A DNA stretch of 64,000 nt. It comes from Prosopocoilus inquinatus (Eukaryota; Arthropoda; Insecta; Coleoptera; Lucanidae). Made by a program: the position numbers and the translations under genes. Shown piece by piece: positions 44,234-55,994 of the stretch (the stretch's first letter is position 1; each line of letters starts with the position of its first letter). The DNA is taken from positions 27,502,001-27,566,000 of the forward strand of contig CM069870.1 in NCBI GenBank assembly GCA_036172665.1, read 5' to 3'. The notes under the pieces were generated by a model. The model had not been told where the DNA came from. It was given only the letters and a program-made list of their open reading frames with translations, and made no database searches.

Positions 44234-46611
44234 CCCATTATAACCGGAATTTTTATCTTTTTTGTTGAAGTTGAAGTGCTGAAGTTTACTTTTGAAAAAA
44301 ATACCGTTACATATATGTTACGCTAGGACATTCAGCTGCCTGATTTTAAGTTGCATAAGAAAAGACGTATAATTTATTTTGTATTATAAATATTTACTAA
44401 CTACATAGTGAAAAATCACGTTACATTCAATACATAAACCAACGTATATTGAGGTCAAAAGATGATTTTTACCATCATACCTGACATCGACAGATATTCT
44501 GTTGAACGATACGCTAGATCTTGAGGTGGATGGCCGGCCTGCTCCTTTGGGAGGATTTTCATATGTCTTGAGGTACGTCTGTGTAATAGTTCGTCTAAAA
44601 TCAAGTTGTGAAATTTTGGAATTATTAGCTTTTCTGTATAATAACCATGAGTTTGTAATAAAAACGTCTAATAGATAAGTGAAGATACACCACCACCATT
44701 TTTTGAACGAATTCCAATGCGGTACTTCGATACAAATTCATCCATCAAATCAGTGCCCCCCATGTTATTGTTATATTCAACAATAACATGGGGTCGCGGT
44801 ACTTGGACGTACTTTTTTTTCATTTTTGTTATATCTTTGTACGTTCCCCATTAGTTTTATGCCATGACAGGTGGAACCGGTAGTGACGTTATTGTCTGCC
44901 CATTTGACAAAAATAATGCCATGATCTTTATCAATAGCTGAAACATGAGTTTATTACATTACGTTTTTGCATGTCTTTCTTCGAAGGTAAAGGACAGTTC
45001 TTTGGTATTCTATCGTCACGTATAGTACCGGTACAACCATACTCTCGTTGCTGCATATCATTTAACAAATTCATTCCGGTAAATAAATTATCTAAGTAAA
45101 ATTTATATGGATATTTCGGGTGAGGTCAAGTATCAATCGTAGAGACAAACGGTGCTGTACATTTTCCATACTAAATTTCATATTTTTCAGTAGCAGTTGG
45201 AGATTTTCCCTGGTATAGATCACAGTTTACTATTTAGTTTTCGCTAGTGTTTAGAGCCCACATTTTAAAACCAAAGCGGATGGGTTTTCCTCTAATAAAC
45301 TGTTTACATCCATGTTTTCCATAATATTTAATCATCGATTCGTCAAAATCTAATTTTTCAAGGGATACGAAAAATTTTAAAAAACGTACCGTCAATAATT
45401 CCATCAATGGTCGTAGTTTATATAATTTATCAGAATAATCAATTTTGGTATTGTCAGCACAGTGTACAAACCTCATTATTTGAATAAATCTGTCCCTTCT
45501 TATTGCGTTGCTAACTAGAAGATTCTTTAAATCTGTCCCAGAATCCCAATAAAAACTTTTTCCTGGCTTTCGATCGTACCCACTTACAATCAAAATTGCT
45601 ATAAAAGCTCTAAATTCATCTGCTGTAACGTTGGGATTTGAGCAATTCTTGAAAGCGGCATAATTTCTAGTTTCACGTACGAAAAGATCAATTACTTCAT
45701 TATCGATAAATTTTTCTAAAATAGCGACGCAAGAAATATCACGAAAGTGTTCGTAATTAAGATGAGGGAAAACTCTACTATTGGATTCCACTAGATCAGC
45801 ATTTTCTATCCAATTTATAGAGTCCCTGAGATTGATTTTTTGAGGAAAATTTTGACTTTGGGAACTAGCGGGTATTTGGGAACTAGCAGAGAGGTCTTCA
45901 AAATCTTGAATTTCGCCAACACATCGATCTTCAATGTCTTGTTGCGAACTAGTTCTTTCTGAGGTATGCAGTTTTATCTCTACTTTTGAACGAAGCTGAC
46001 GACCGCTCAAATTATCCAATGTGCCTCCATCATCTTCCTCGGCCGAATCCTCGTCAGTCAGAGCGCTGATCTCTGGCGGCTCTATAAAAATCTCGCTAGT
46101 ATCAGCAATATAAGCCATTTCCAAAGCTTCCTGAAGAGTTAGACCTCTTCTATAATAAAGAAATACTCTAAATAAACAAAATTTTGAAAAAAAAAATATT
46201 TGACCCCTTTAGAATCTAGCGTTACATATATGTAACGTAAAGAACATGAGAACATCAATGATACATAGATCACAATTTTTGCAGCTATCATACTACTAGG
46301 TTAGAAAAGAAGTAGTTAGCTTTAATGTAATGCGGTGAATAAGCATATGAACACATAAATAACGTAATAATAAAACTTACTGGAATCGAACGTCACAATC
46401 CATTGTCCGTTTTGTAATTGTTCGAATGTTAAAGATGATAAAACGCTTCAGAAGCACAAACAAACGTTAAGCATGGTTTAGTTTGAATTCTGACTTTTTA
46501 CTATCATGTAGATAGTGTCATCTGCCAGGAAAAGACCAAATAATACCTGGTATAGGCAAAAATACAGATACCTACAAGTATCACATATATGTAACGCCAG
46601 GTTATAACGGG
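44234..46611 (-). mobile_element. piggyBac-type element, structurally complete (2378 bp)
   Basis: Flanked by TTAA on both sides (44230-44233 and 46612-46615). The ends read CCCATTATAACCGG and, inverted, CCCGTTATAACCTGG. Subterminal palindromes GTTACATATATGTTAC (44306-44321) and GTTACATATATGTAAC (46221-46236), with a partial third copy at 46582-46595, are candidate transposase-binding sites. Length is normal for the superfamily. It sits inside an older transposase relic. Confidence 0.95.
44470..46124 (-). pseudogene. piggyBac-type transposase, C-terminal half broken
   Basis: The N-terminal half is open for 296 codons (46124-45234): an acidic start, then the conserved core NVTADEFRAFIAILIVSGYD, FYWDSGTDLKN, FVHCADNT and DESMIKYYGKHGCKQFIRGK. 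The ORF may begin upstream: RRGLTLQEALE precedes the first ATG in frame, and TTTTGTTTATTTAG just upstream resembles a 3' splice site. The first break is a stop at 45234. Beyond it, reading continues through stops as CDLYQGKSPT, YKFYLDNLFTGMNLL (second catalytic Asp), EYGCTGTIRDDRIPKNCPL and, after a frameshift, VIVEYNNNMGGTDLMDE (third catalytic Asp). It encoded a cut-and-paste transposase; this copy is dead. Confidence 0.93.
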
Positions 46612-46615
46612 TTAA

Positions 46616-47420
46616 GGAAGCAATGTTTTCATTGGCATGTTGCATACGGGCCCCGTTTTGCTGAAAATGAACCTTCCCGTATTTCATCATCTTGTAACAT
46701 ATTGGCAAATTTCCTGTACGTATCGCACAACATTTAGTGTTCGTAAAAATCAAAAACCAAGTATTTTTAGAAGTCCAGTCACCTTTAACAAATATGTGCC
46801 CGATCCGTCTCTGACTAACAGCTGTCCGAAATCCAACTCCAACTTTTTGTGAATGCCGGTCCTCTACAAAAACGTAAGGATTCGCAACACTCCACATCCT
46901 CATGTTTTAAGAATAGAGGCATAACCGGATAGGAGGAAGCACGATTCGTCAGTGAACATAACTTTTCCCAAAGCCACATCATTATTAATGAATCGGTCAT
47001 TGAATCGCTGACAAAATTCTTGTCTGAGGTCTGTTTGCAGGAAGTTATTCATCATTCAATTGCACACGGTAAGAGCATTTATCAGGATACGTCTACAAGA
47101 ACCATACCGAAGACCTAATTCTTGCTGTAAGTATTGCAGAGAAGTTTGTGGTTGTTCTTCCATTAATTGCTTCCCTGCTTCATCAGTTCCTTTATTTCTT
47201 CTCTCTGCTTCTGCCGGTGCTTTCTCTGCGACTCATACTGAACAACTAAACAAAACGTCGAATAGAGCTGCCGATTTTGTTGGATGAAACATCTTCGTGC
47301 GGAAACTCGTCTGGATAATGTTCGTACGCATTTCTTACATTTTAAATCCATCGATCTTCCTTCCATTCTTTAGATAAGCTTCGGCTAGGTATCGTTCATT
47401 AAATACGAAAGCCATTATTT
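46616..47420 (-). pseudogene. DDE transposase relic, N-terminal and middle piece
   Basis: The minus strand reads, across several frames, VRNAYEHYPDEFPHEDVSSN (the usual N-terminal R-x-Y-P-x-x-x-x-P motif of DUF4817 transposases), then FTDESCFLLSG, then MRMWSVANPYVFVEDRHSQK and a degenerate GTYLLKVTGLLKILGF. FTDES carries the first catalytic Asp. Stops and frameshifts are many. It is cut by piggyBac at TTAA 46612-46615 and continues at 43997-44229. The family name is from memory of the motif order. Confidence 0.72.
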
Positions 47421-47700
47421 ACTCATAAATATGTAGAAATAAAGAATCACAGAGACCATCACTAACAATTCGCTTAGCTTTTTCAATTGCTCTCTACTTA
47501 ACTACAGATTAACAAACAAGTAGATACGAAACCGCCTGTCGACACCTTTGATGTTGAGTCTGAATTGTTTGAGATCTTTGATAATACGAAGTATGTATAA
47601 AGATTTTAATTCTAGACAAAGCTAATAATATCTTGTCAGTAGTAAAGTAAAGTTGGCGCCCTGAGTACTCCAGTAGTATTTCATTTTTAGTTTGCAGTCT

Positions 47701-47734
47701 CTGATGAAGGTTTAAAATAAAACTGAAACTAGTC
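47701..47734 (+). ncRNA. Hammerhead-ribozyme-like core, upstream end
   Basis: CTGATGA (47701-47707), a possible helix II GGTTT/AAACT with loop (47709-47724), GAAAC (47725-47729), and a minimal helix III AC-TA-GT leading to the cleavage-site triplet GTC (47732-47734). The order fits a type I hammerhead with very short helix III, known from Penelope-like elements. One unpaired A sits before helix II, and helix I is weak, so activity is doubtful. Confidence 0.5.
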
Positions 47735-47924
47735 AAACGAACGATGTTTTTACGTTCTAAAAACCGATCATCGTTACGCTTTCAGGCTTCAATACTCAGG
47801 GTAACAACTTTACTTTACTATTAGTTTACACAAGGCTTAATTTTTAACAATGGGATTCTATGAAAACATAAAAAACTATATATTTAGGATTTGGAATACG
47901 TGAAACAATTTAACTAATGGATGA

Positions 47925-49270
47925 AACTGAAAGAACTTCTTACTACAATGTACGTACAGAAACTCTTAAGAGAGGAACTTATTGACAACGGTGTAGCTAA
48001 ACAGCTCACCACGTATACTTATACCTATCCCTCCTAAAATCTATGGGCTTCCAAAAATTGATAAACAAACACACACAACACTTTGAGCCATTGTTTTACA
48101 TTGATTGACACTTTCCAACTCTCCAAAGTTCACAAAAATGCTCTCGAATATGAATAAGCATTAAAAATTATTTTACTTTTGTTAAAAAAATTTTACTATA
48201 CCACAATGTTATATTTTAATTTCTTCTTTGTTTACTAATATTTCAAAACAATTAGTTCTTAAAATTCTAGATGATGATTAGAATCAAATACGTATAATAT
48301 TATTTACCAACATGCCCTAGGTAGTTTTTGTTAATATGGTCGAGTTTTTGTGTGATTTTGTTATAGTTTTTGATTTCTGAAAGTTAATTTATAAACAAAT
48401 TTTTGGTACTATCTTTTCTCCTATTTTAGCTAACATATTTACGTTCAAATTACTATTACAACTACTACTATTATTACTAGAGGACTTACCTTCTCCTATT
48501 CCATTTCTATGTGCGGATGAAGTAGTTACCAGTGTTCTTAGTGATTCTATACATTTTTTTGGTCAAAACTTAATGATTTTTGCGATGAATTGAAACATAT
48601 AATTGAAATTGAAAATAATATAAAATTCCCATTTCTTGATGTGTTGCTCCGAAGACGTGACAGTGGGAAGATTATTAATGACTGGTTTATAAAACCTTAT
48701 AGGGCCAGAATAATTAATTGTACACCCTCTAAATAAAAAATTAGCTCTTTTAAAAACTTTAAAACATAGAGTTTCTGAAATTTTCTGAACCTAATTAGCT
48801 ATGGAATAAGACTTAATACAAAGGGTTGCTTACCTTAAAAAATCTTAATTAATTAATAGTTTATTTTCAAAATTAAAATTAAAAACTCAGTTGTTAGATC
48901 AATCGTTATATATAATTCCTCTTACATTGGCCAAACTAAACTAATAGCGTCTTCTACTGACGTGCACTTATGCACTCATTGTATCTCTATCTTCTTCTAA
49001 CCTCATGTAATAAAATGAGTTAGAGATACACTGAGTGCGCGCTCAGTGCATAAGTGCACGTGCGTCGGTAGAAAACGCTATAAGTAATAGAATCAGAAAT
49101 CACCGATTTGATTGGAAATCATCAACAACAAAAAACCAGAAAAAAAAACGCTTTAGCTACACATCATTGTTCCATCGGCCATAATTTTAATTTTTATAAT
49201 GTCAAAGCTTAAGATTAAGAACCTATTTTCACAAGAAGATTAATTTCCGAAATGGTATGTGTATGTGTAT
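47925..49270 (+). pseudogene. Penelope-like reverse transcriptase and GIY-YIG endonuclease relic
   Basis: Readable blocks in order: PPKIYGLPKIDKQTH (48031-48072), typical of the N-terminal RT of Penelope-like elements; FSPILANIFTFK (48415 on); CADEVVTSVLSD (about 48510), where YVDD would be the active site; IEIENNIKFPFLDVLLRRRD (about 48605), then WFIKPYRARIINC; YIGQTK (about 48930), the GIY-YIG nuclease hallmark; and TALATHHCSIGHNFNFYNVK (about 49150). There are many frameshifts and stops and the RT catalytic Asp pair is altered, so the element is inactive. Telomere-linked or TPRT retrotransposition is the known role of the family. Confidence 0.82.
48947..49078. mobile_element. Palindromic MITE inserted in the Penelope endonuclease
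   Basis: Ends GCGTCTTCTACTGACGTGCA and, inverted, GCGTTTTCTACCGACGCACG, with TA outside (48945-48946, 49079-49080). Arms about 55 bp cover almost the whole element. It splits the GIY-YIG segment after YIGQTK. Confidence 0.88.
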
Positions 49271-49532
49271 AAAAAATATTTTTGTTCCGTTATTTTACAC
49301 CACTTTTCAACTTTGTTTTAAATTGTCTTAATTAATTTACTTTCTTACTTACTAGCCGTAAGGTTAACTATTTTTGTTTTTACCAGTCCTAGACGGAAAA
49401 TTGTTTTTTTTTCTAATTACAGATTTCAACATAACTTGGACCTTATGGTTGTCGGTTTCAATTTCATATGTGCGTAAATTTAAATTACATTCAATTTAAA
49501 GTGGACCCTAATTTGTAACATCTTTAGAAGCT

Positions 49533-49566
49533 CTGATGAAGGTTTAAAATATAACCGAAACTAGTC
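49533..49566 (+). ncRNA. Hammerhead-ribozyme-like core, downstream end
   Basis: CTGATGA (49533-49539), one A, helix II GGTT/AACC (49541-49544 with 49553-49556), GAAAC (49557-49561), minimal helix III, and GTC (49564-49566). A 3-bp helix I is possible (GCT before, GGC after). Compared with the upstream copy, helix II differs on its 3' strand but still pairs. Confidence 0.55.
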
Positions 49567-49594
49567 GGCCGAACGATAGTTTATTAGATTTCTG

Positions 49595-49751
49595 AGGGCC
49601 AATTGTACTAAAGGAACGTTCAATTTATCGAGGTTCCAAGTAAATAAATTTACTTGGACATGCGGCAATTAATGCCTTCCCAAATAGAATTTGATGCAAT
49701 TTTGTTCACTTTGAACCTAGTTCAGTTGAACTCCCTTGGTACAACTGACCC
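49595..49751. mobile_element. Palindromic MITE (GGGCCAATTGTAC ends)
   Basis: AGGGCCAATTGTACTAAAGG at 49595 pairs with CCCTTGGTACAACTGACCCT at 49732-49751, and AACGTTCAA with TTGAACTCC. It directly abuts the next palindromic element. Confidence 0.82.
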
Positions 49752-49886
49752 TTAGGCCCAGTTTTACAATAACGGTTTAACTTTGAGCCGAAGCTTAAAT
49801 CCTTCACAACAATTGTTGAAATAATCGTTGCTAAGGGTTTAAGCCTCAGCTCAAAGTTGAGCCCCATTTGTAAAATTGGACCTTAA
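49752..49886. mobile_element. Palindromic MITE (TAGGCCCAGTTTTACAATAA ends)
   Basis: TAGGCCCAGTTTTACAATAA pairs with TTGTAAAATTGGACCTTAA, and GGTTTAACTTTGAGCCGAAGC with its complement. Arms about 50 bp. TTAA occurs at the right end. Confidence 0.88.
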
Positions 49887-52800
49887 TGTCCTAGAACCCT
49901 ATCATCTTGTCAATAACAAGTCTGCACATTCTTCAACTTATATTTAATAAATATGTATCTTGTATTGAAAAATTTTGTGATATTTACAATCTCCGAAGTG
50001 TAACTATAAGATTTTTTAAAAACACTTTGTAAATTAAGTAAAACAATAGCGCTGAAAGAAGTTACCAACAAAGAAAATAAAGTAAAAAACTGATTTTATA
50101 AAGAATCTCATCATCTATCTTGACTCCCTTTTTTTCCCAATTTATATAAAACAATCGGTGCCTACATATAGTTTTTCTACTATTTCTTACTCGATCATTT
50201 CCAAAAAATACTAATAAAAATTAATATTTCTAAAGAATTAGCAGTGTTTGTCAAAGAGGCTTTGTGTATAGATATCTTTTAAATAATAGTAATTAATGTA
50301 TAATGTCATAGTCCTTTGAATAAAAAATAGCAGTTCCTTCTCGCAAAGTCAAAAGCAAGAAAAAAATTTAACGTGCCTATAATAAAAATAATTTTTATCA
50401 ACTTTAGTTTTAATTTAAATTTTTTTAATTATATAGGATAGCACCGAAATTAATACTTCACTAAAGTTGTAGAAACTGGTTGGTGGAGGGCGCACTGATA
50501 GTACTGAGCACTTTTATAACTAAATATAAATGCTGCAATTTTAAGCTTGATCGTAACCATCGTAAGGTACTTGTGGCTGTGTATTTAAATGTCTGGATTA
50601 TACCTCACGTTGTGTACGATCGAGCTTAGAATTAGTTTGGAATTAACTGTTTTGACTGGTTACACGAAATTTATTTCGTACTTGCACGTCTATATTTATA
50701 ACCTCGTATCTCTGTTTGTAAATAATACATAAAGGTTACACGTAATAAACAAGAAGATAAAAAGAAGATTAATTCAGATCATTAGATAATTACTAAAAAT
50801 AATTTATTTACAATACATGTACTTCGCAAATGAAAAAATAGCGACTTGTTGTTTCTTACGACGACTTCTGAGATATTGAAGAAATAAACCAAATTACAAA
50901 TTGAGATGTAAACGACATTATACGAATTCCGAAACGAAGATTTTAATAAATTGAAAAATAGAAAGATAATGAAGTTATCTATCAAGTCCTACTACTTTTA
51001 TTCAATAAGTTTTCTTAAAATTAAATATATAGCCGGGAAAGGGCTAACTTCTCATGATTCATATTTTTTAAAAATTTCACGAAGAAGTGAAATATGTGAA
51101 GCGTGGGAAATTATTTTCACAGTGGAGTTAAATTTTAATGACAACGTTGCGATATTATTCAGTGTGCAGAATTTGAAGATTTTTTTTCTAAAAGGATAGC
51201 GAAAACCATAAGAACCAAACAAGTAATAGAAAATGAATGGTAGGTAGGTTATTTAATTTAACCTCCGTAAGTAGTGAAGAAGAGATGGCGTCGCAGAGAT
51301 ACCAAGAAACGTACTTTTCTCTCACTATTATCGTTCTTATTATAATTTTTGCAAATAATACTTGGCATTGAACATAAGTTTCAAATGAAATTTATTTTCA
51401 CAATGAAGCACCTACAGTTTCTAGCGGATCAGATCAATCTTAGTCGAATTAAGAACAACGTGACCTCCAATTATAAGAGGCAAAGTTACTTCAAGAAAGT
51501 TAAAAGAAGGCAGTTCTGTAAAATTTTTTAATCGATCGATCTGTACATAACAAAACAGAGTTTTGTATTAATATCTACGTTTATTGTACTTTTAGATATG
51601 ATCGAAACTGTGACATGAGTTGACCTAGTATCAAAAGTATTGTTCGAAAGAATTTCTTCATTAGATATTGCAATAATTAGATTGTCAGAAGTCGTAAAAC
51701 TTTAGGTCGCAGATAAATGTATCTAAAGAATATGCTTCCTCTAATTTACAAAAAAAAATCACATCACAATCTTTCTTGTTTTGCTCTACCATCTTGGCCT
51801 TGGAATTACATTTGTTAAATACTTTAATATCTGCATTCTGTTACTTCACGAAGCGTAATACCTCACGTAAAAATCGTTTTCTGATTTCGCAAAAATCCCA
51901 CGTAAATATTTTAGGCTTCATCCCTGAGTCATTGATGTAGGCATTATGTACGATTATGTAATTTGAAGATTAGTAGAACCGCAAGTCGAATCTATAAAGG
52001 TGCGTCCAGACTAGGCAAATATGATTGAATAATAGTTAGCCATCTATTTGAAAAACCTGTTGAGGGAAATTTAAATGTTGACCACCAACGATTCAGAAAG
52101 TTGCCAGTAACTAGATGTTCGCTTAGTACATAGCAAATTTTTATTCTCATGTAAAGCAGAGCTTTATGTTCAAAGCGTACACACGATTCATATTTTCTTT
52201 GCAGTACGGCGGAACGTTTCAAACTCCTGCTCATCAATGTTTGCTTAGAACCCACCCTAACTTACAATTGCTTAGGTCAACTCTATATAAAGAAAATACA
52301 ATGTAGAGTGCCGAATGAACCGCTCACGAGCGGCTCGCGAACCACTTGTCTTTTCCTGTAGGAACCGGCTTTTTCGTCGAATACGAAAGGTTAATCGGCT
52401 CCAGGGGATACAGCTTTCCTGGAATGGTCCTAAGTTAGATCAAGGAAATTTTAAGTACCCCACTAACCTGCACCACTAACGACAGCCGTTGATAATGTTT
52501 TCTCGCTAAAAATCGTCATAGTTAAAGCTTGAAATCAACTGATTAGATTAAAGTCTTTGCTGGCGAAAAATTTTATTAAGCTGCGTACACAGCGACGAGT
52601 ACCAAACGAGCACCGGAGAGCAAACATTTGGATTGTGCTCATAAACCATATATTTTTTAAGTGCATGTTAAGTGTGTAATCTTAGCTTTCTCCCTTACGA
52701 CTTTAGCTCATTACTCAACACTCTCTCAAAAATTAGAAAAAAATTGACATTGTAAGTCATTCATCCTTTTATAAAAGTCGAAATCTTTGCGGAAGATTTG

Positions 52801-53743
52801 ATTTGATGACAAATTGGAACAGTAAAGATATTACCTAACTCAATTTCACGTTTCTGTATATTTCTGTATATATATTCTGGGCTTTATAATACCTTACGAT
52901 ACAAACGATTAAGCTTAGAATTGCAGCAGTACAGACCTGAATCCCAAAGGTTCACGACGAATAAGACGTGAATACCCTGCCTCCTACACACATGACGAAT
53001 CCTGTTCACATTATCTGTTCGGCTTGTAAATATGTACGAACCTTAAATTTGTCAACAGACAGTTTTGAACGCGTTTGTCCAATTTAACTTTTTGGGAACT
53101 TTAACATCTTCATACAATATTTATTAAATAATACACGATATTTATTATCCTCTTATTAAAAAAAATATTTAATAATAAAATTTTTATTTGTCCTTAAAAA
53201 GCTGTTTGCACAGTGAAACGAAACGTATTTAAATCTGTCCAAATAATAAATTTTGTTTGATAATTTTTGTCACACAAGAAAGAGCGTTGATTATATTATA
53301 CCGAGTGTTTCAAACCATCTTTTCCCCACTCGACACTTTCGATGGTGAAATAATCATCTTTCATAGTTAACCGGAAGTAGGTACATCAGAAATGAACCTT
53401 GAAGTTTGAAGCGGCGACGGAGGTAAGTTGGAGCTTTCTCCAATTCTAGCTTATTTATTATTATAACAATACTACTAATTTCGGAATTTGTGAAACGTCA
53501 ATGTGTGGGACACGAGTCATTGTTGGAACCAAGATTGGAACCAACGTTGACCCCAATGTGTGGAGCCGGCGTAAACATGACAACCTCTTAACTTAGTTAA
53601 ACAAGGTTCTAGTTGGTTAAAACGTTACAACGTCACAGAAAATCAGAGATGAACATGATTTCACATTTTAAATCATGGAAGTTTTTCTGCCTTCATGAAT
53701 GTTATAAATGCCTGCCCCTTAAAAATATACAACCTCATTCATA
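49887..53743. other. Long AT-rich stretch, nothing named
   Basis: No coding frame with family resemblance. Frames at 50951-51199 and 51349-51531 look like chance. 52005-52260 begins GGTGCGTCCAGACTAGGCAA, which resembles the start of some hAT-type MITEs, but no matching right end was found. No RNA gene seen. Confidence 0.45.
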
Positions 53744-54709
53744 CCGGGTGGAAAGTTTCAAATCCGAACACTGAATTGCTGCTCGCCATTTGAAGACACA
53801 AAAATGGCAATGGTATTAAAGAAAAGAGAAAATTATGGACAATATGGTGGTGTTAATATTATTCCTAAATATTAATACTTTCGAAATACAAATAAAATTT
53901 TCAAATTTTAAACGAGAAATTTAGTCGCCTATGTCAGAACTCTCAATTCTTTCAATTAATGGAAAATAATTTGTACGTCAGTCAAAAAGTATTATGAATT
54001 ATTGTACAGAGCAAATAATAGGTAGGTACTCTGGTCGTTTAAGTTATAACAATTCTTTCTTTACTAGAATGATAATTGTATTCTACGTCATTGCATACAA
54101 AAATACTGTTGTTTCTGAAACTATCAAAAAACTTGAAATGATGCCATAGGCAATCAATACTGACACACGTCGAAACTAAATCAGTTTTGAATTCAATTGT
54201 ACTAAGAATTAAATAAATTTCCCACTGTTCAAGAATAAGTAACACACAACTGTAAAGAATATTGAAAAAACCACGTCAATTCCTCAAATTAAGTTGTCAT
54301 TAATATTGTTTTGAAATTAACAAGAATAGCAGGAAAGTATTTTGTGAAGTAATGCAAAAGCAAAGAAATAAATCCTAATAGTTTTTTTATCGTCAGTTTG
54401 CTACACAGATGAATGTAATTTTATTGTGAATAAGAAGCAAATTGTACAAAATTCTGGTTATTGAATTGCAAACTTTAAATCTGACAAACTAAGGCGACTA
54501 CATTTTTCATTTGAAATTTAAAAATTTAATTTCTATTTCAAAAGTATTAAAACAATAGGAATAATTTTAACACGATAACATTGGCCTTAATTTTATCTTT
54601 CATTTAATACCATTACCATTTTTGTATTTTTAAATGGCGAGCAGTAATCTACACAAACGTAGTTCACAATGGAACTTTGCTATGTTCGGATTTGAAACTT
54701 TCCACCCGG
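53744..54709. mobile_element. Fold-back element, family 3, copy 1 (966 bp, TA-flanked)
   Basis: Termini CCGGGTGGAAAGTTTCAAAT and its complement ending CCACCCGG, next to TA (53742-53743, 54710-54711). Arms of about 250-300 bp share AAAAATGGCAATGGTATTAA and TTATTCCTA blocks in inverted orientation. No transposase. Copy 2 is at 57864-58856 in the same orientation. Confidence 0.9.
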
Positions 54710-54731
54710 TATATACATGTGTATAGTTTTA

Positions 54732-54852
54732 GGTTGGCGATAACGATCTATTAAAATATATATTTTGAATATCCACGCAGAAACTTCCAGTATAAACGGA
54801 AGTACCTGAAAGTTGGATACAGTATTATTTTAAAAGATCGTTATCGCTAACT
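54732..54852. mobile_element. Palindromic MITE (121 bp, TA-flanked)
   Basis: GTTGGCGATAACGATCTATT at 54732 pairs with AAGATCGTTATCGCTAACT at 54834-54852. TA is outside both (54730-54731, 54853-54854). It lies 22 bp from the fold-back to its left. Confidence 0.85.
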
Positions 54853-54854
54853 TA

Positions 54855-55994
54855 TAACGGCAAAATACGAAGTAGAAATTCAAAGGAGAACTTTTAATGA
54901 ACGGGTTGTTTGAATCTGATATGAGTATTTTTCATTCAATCCAATAAATTGCAGTAATTTAATTGAATTAATTAATGAAAAATTTTATTGCATTTAGAAT
55001 AATACGACAGTGATAATTTACCGATACCAACATACAATATTCCGGAAAAATACGACAGTGGCTTATTATTTAGTTCAGAGAGACATCTGAGTTTGAATCG
55101 TTTCTCGCACAAAATATGAAATAAATCGAAAATTTCTCATAATAAGTTAGTATATTGTAATATCATTTCTATCAGTTCTTCAAGCACTATGTAAGGGCAA
55201 ATATGAATTATTAATTTCATCATCTAAGTATGCAACTTTTTATATCTAATGGATCAAAGCTATAGTGGTTATTGCATGCCATACAGACTTCTCGGGCTTT
55301 GACTGGTTTATCGTTTTGATATTACGGCGGACAAGCGTTAAAGATTCTCACTTTTTACGGCCTTTTACCGCTTCAGGATGTCAGTAGTTCCTCGCATATT
55401 TAACGAGACCTCCCGCCTAGAGATCGCCTAGGTCTGGTAATTACCAGAAAAGTGCATAAAAATATCAAGGTCAATATAAGACAAGCGCACAGCGTGATCA
55501 GTCCGCTGTAACCACAGGCGTCACTTCCAGCGTCAGGAACGGAAGCAGACGAAGCAGACCATTTACGTAAATAATAATAAATTAAATGTATGTCATAATA
55601 AAGAAACTGAAGTGAGTGTTAACTACATCAGTTGTTAGATTTTATTTACAGCACAAATCAAGACGGTGAAATAATATAACATCAGGCACAACGAAAACAA
55701 TGCGATAAACTTTAATTAAACGTAAATGTTTAAATGACGTCGCTAACACACGATATCTATTTTAATGCAGTGACGCAGCCTTGACATTTTCCTGCCGGTC
55801 CCAGGTAATTATATTAGTATCTAGTTTAAAGAAACCTAAATTTGATGTGCAATTTAATAAAGAGGCGCTCTGTATAATTGAAAATAATTTTGTGTGATGG
55901 ATAATGCGAATCTGTATAATTTTTTCTGATAAAATTTCTTGATAAAATGTGCATAAAAAAATCGCAATTCCTCAGAACTTTGGAATACCCTATA
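54855..55994. other. Unassigned stretch, possible LTR-like segment
   Basis: 55340-55560 is GC-richer than its surroundings and is followed by AATAAA at 55597-55602. This could be a solo LTR or retroelement 3' end, but no matching partner is in the window. Confidence 0.3.

Larger units (their letters stand above)
47640..49590 (+). mobile_element. Penelope-like element with directly repeated ends
   Basis: Two copies of the same end sequence lie in the same orientation: 47690-47740 (TCTCTGATGAAGGTTTAAAA, ACTGAAACTAGTC) and 49525-49575 (CTCTGATGAAGGTTTAAAAT, CCGAAACTAGTC). Between them is a degenerate reverse transcriptase followed by a GIY-YIG-like segment. This is the pLTR-ORF-pLTR plan of Penelope-like elements. 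The left end is also enclosed by an inverted pair (AGTAAAGTAAAGTTG at 47640 and CAACTTTACTTTACT at 47806). A 132-bp MITE interrupts the endonuclease part. Confidence 0.82.

Noticed and set aside
45234..46124. A domesticated piggyBac-derived host gene (because 296 codons are open)
   Set aside because: The rest of the transposase follows directly with stops, both TTAA-flanked ends are present, and the open part ends in the middle of the catalytic domain; this is a decaying transposon, not an exapted gene, on present evidence.
52005..52260. A hAT-type MITE beginning GGTGCGTCC
   Set aside because: No matching inverted end or 8-bp duplication could be found nearby.
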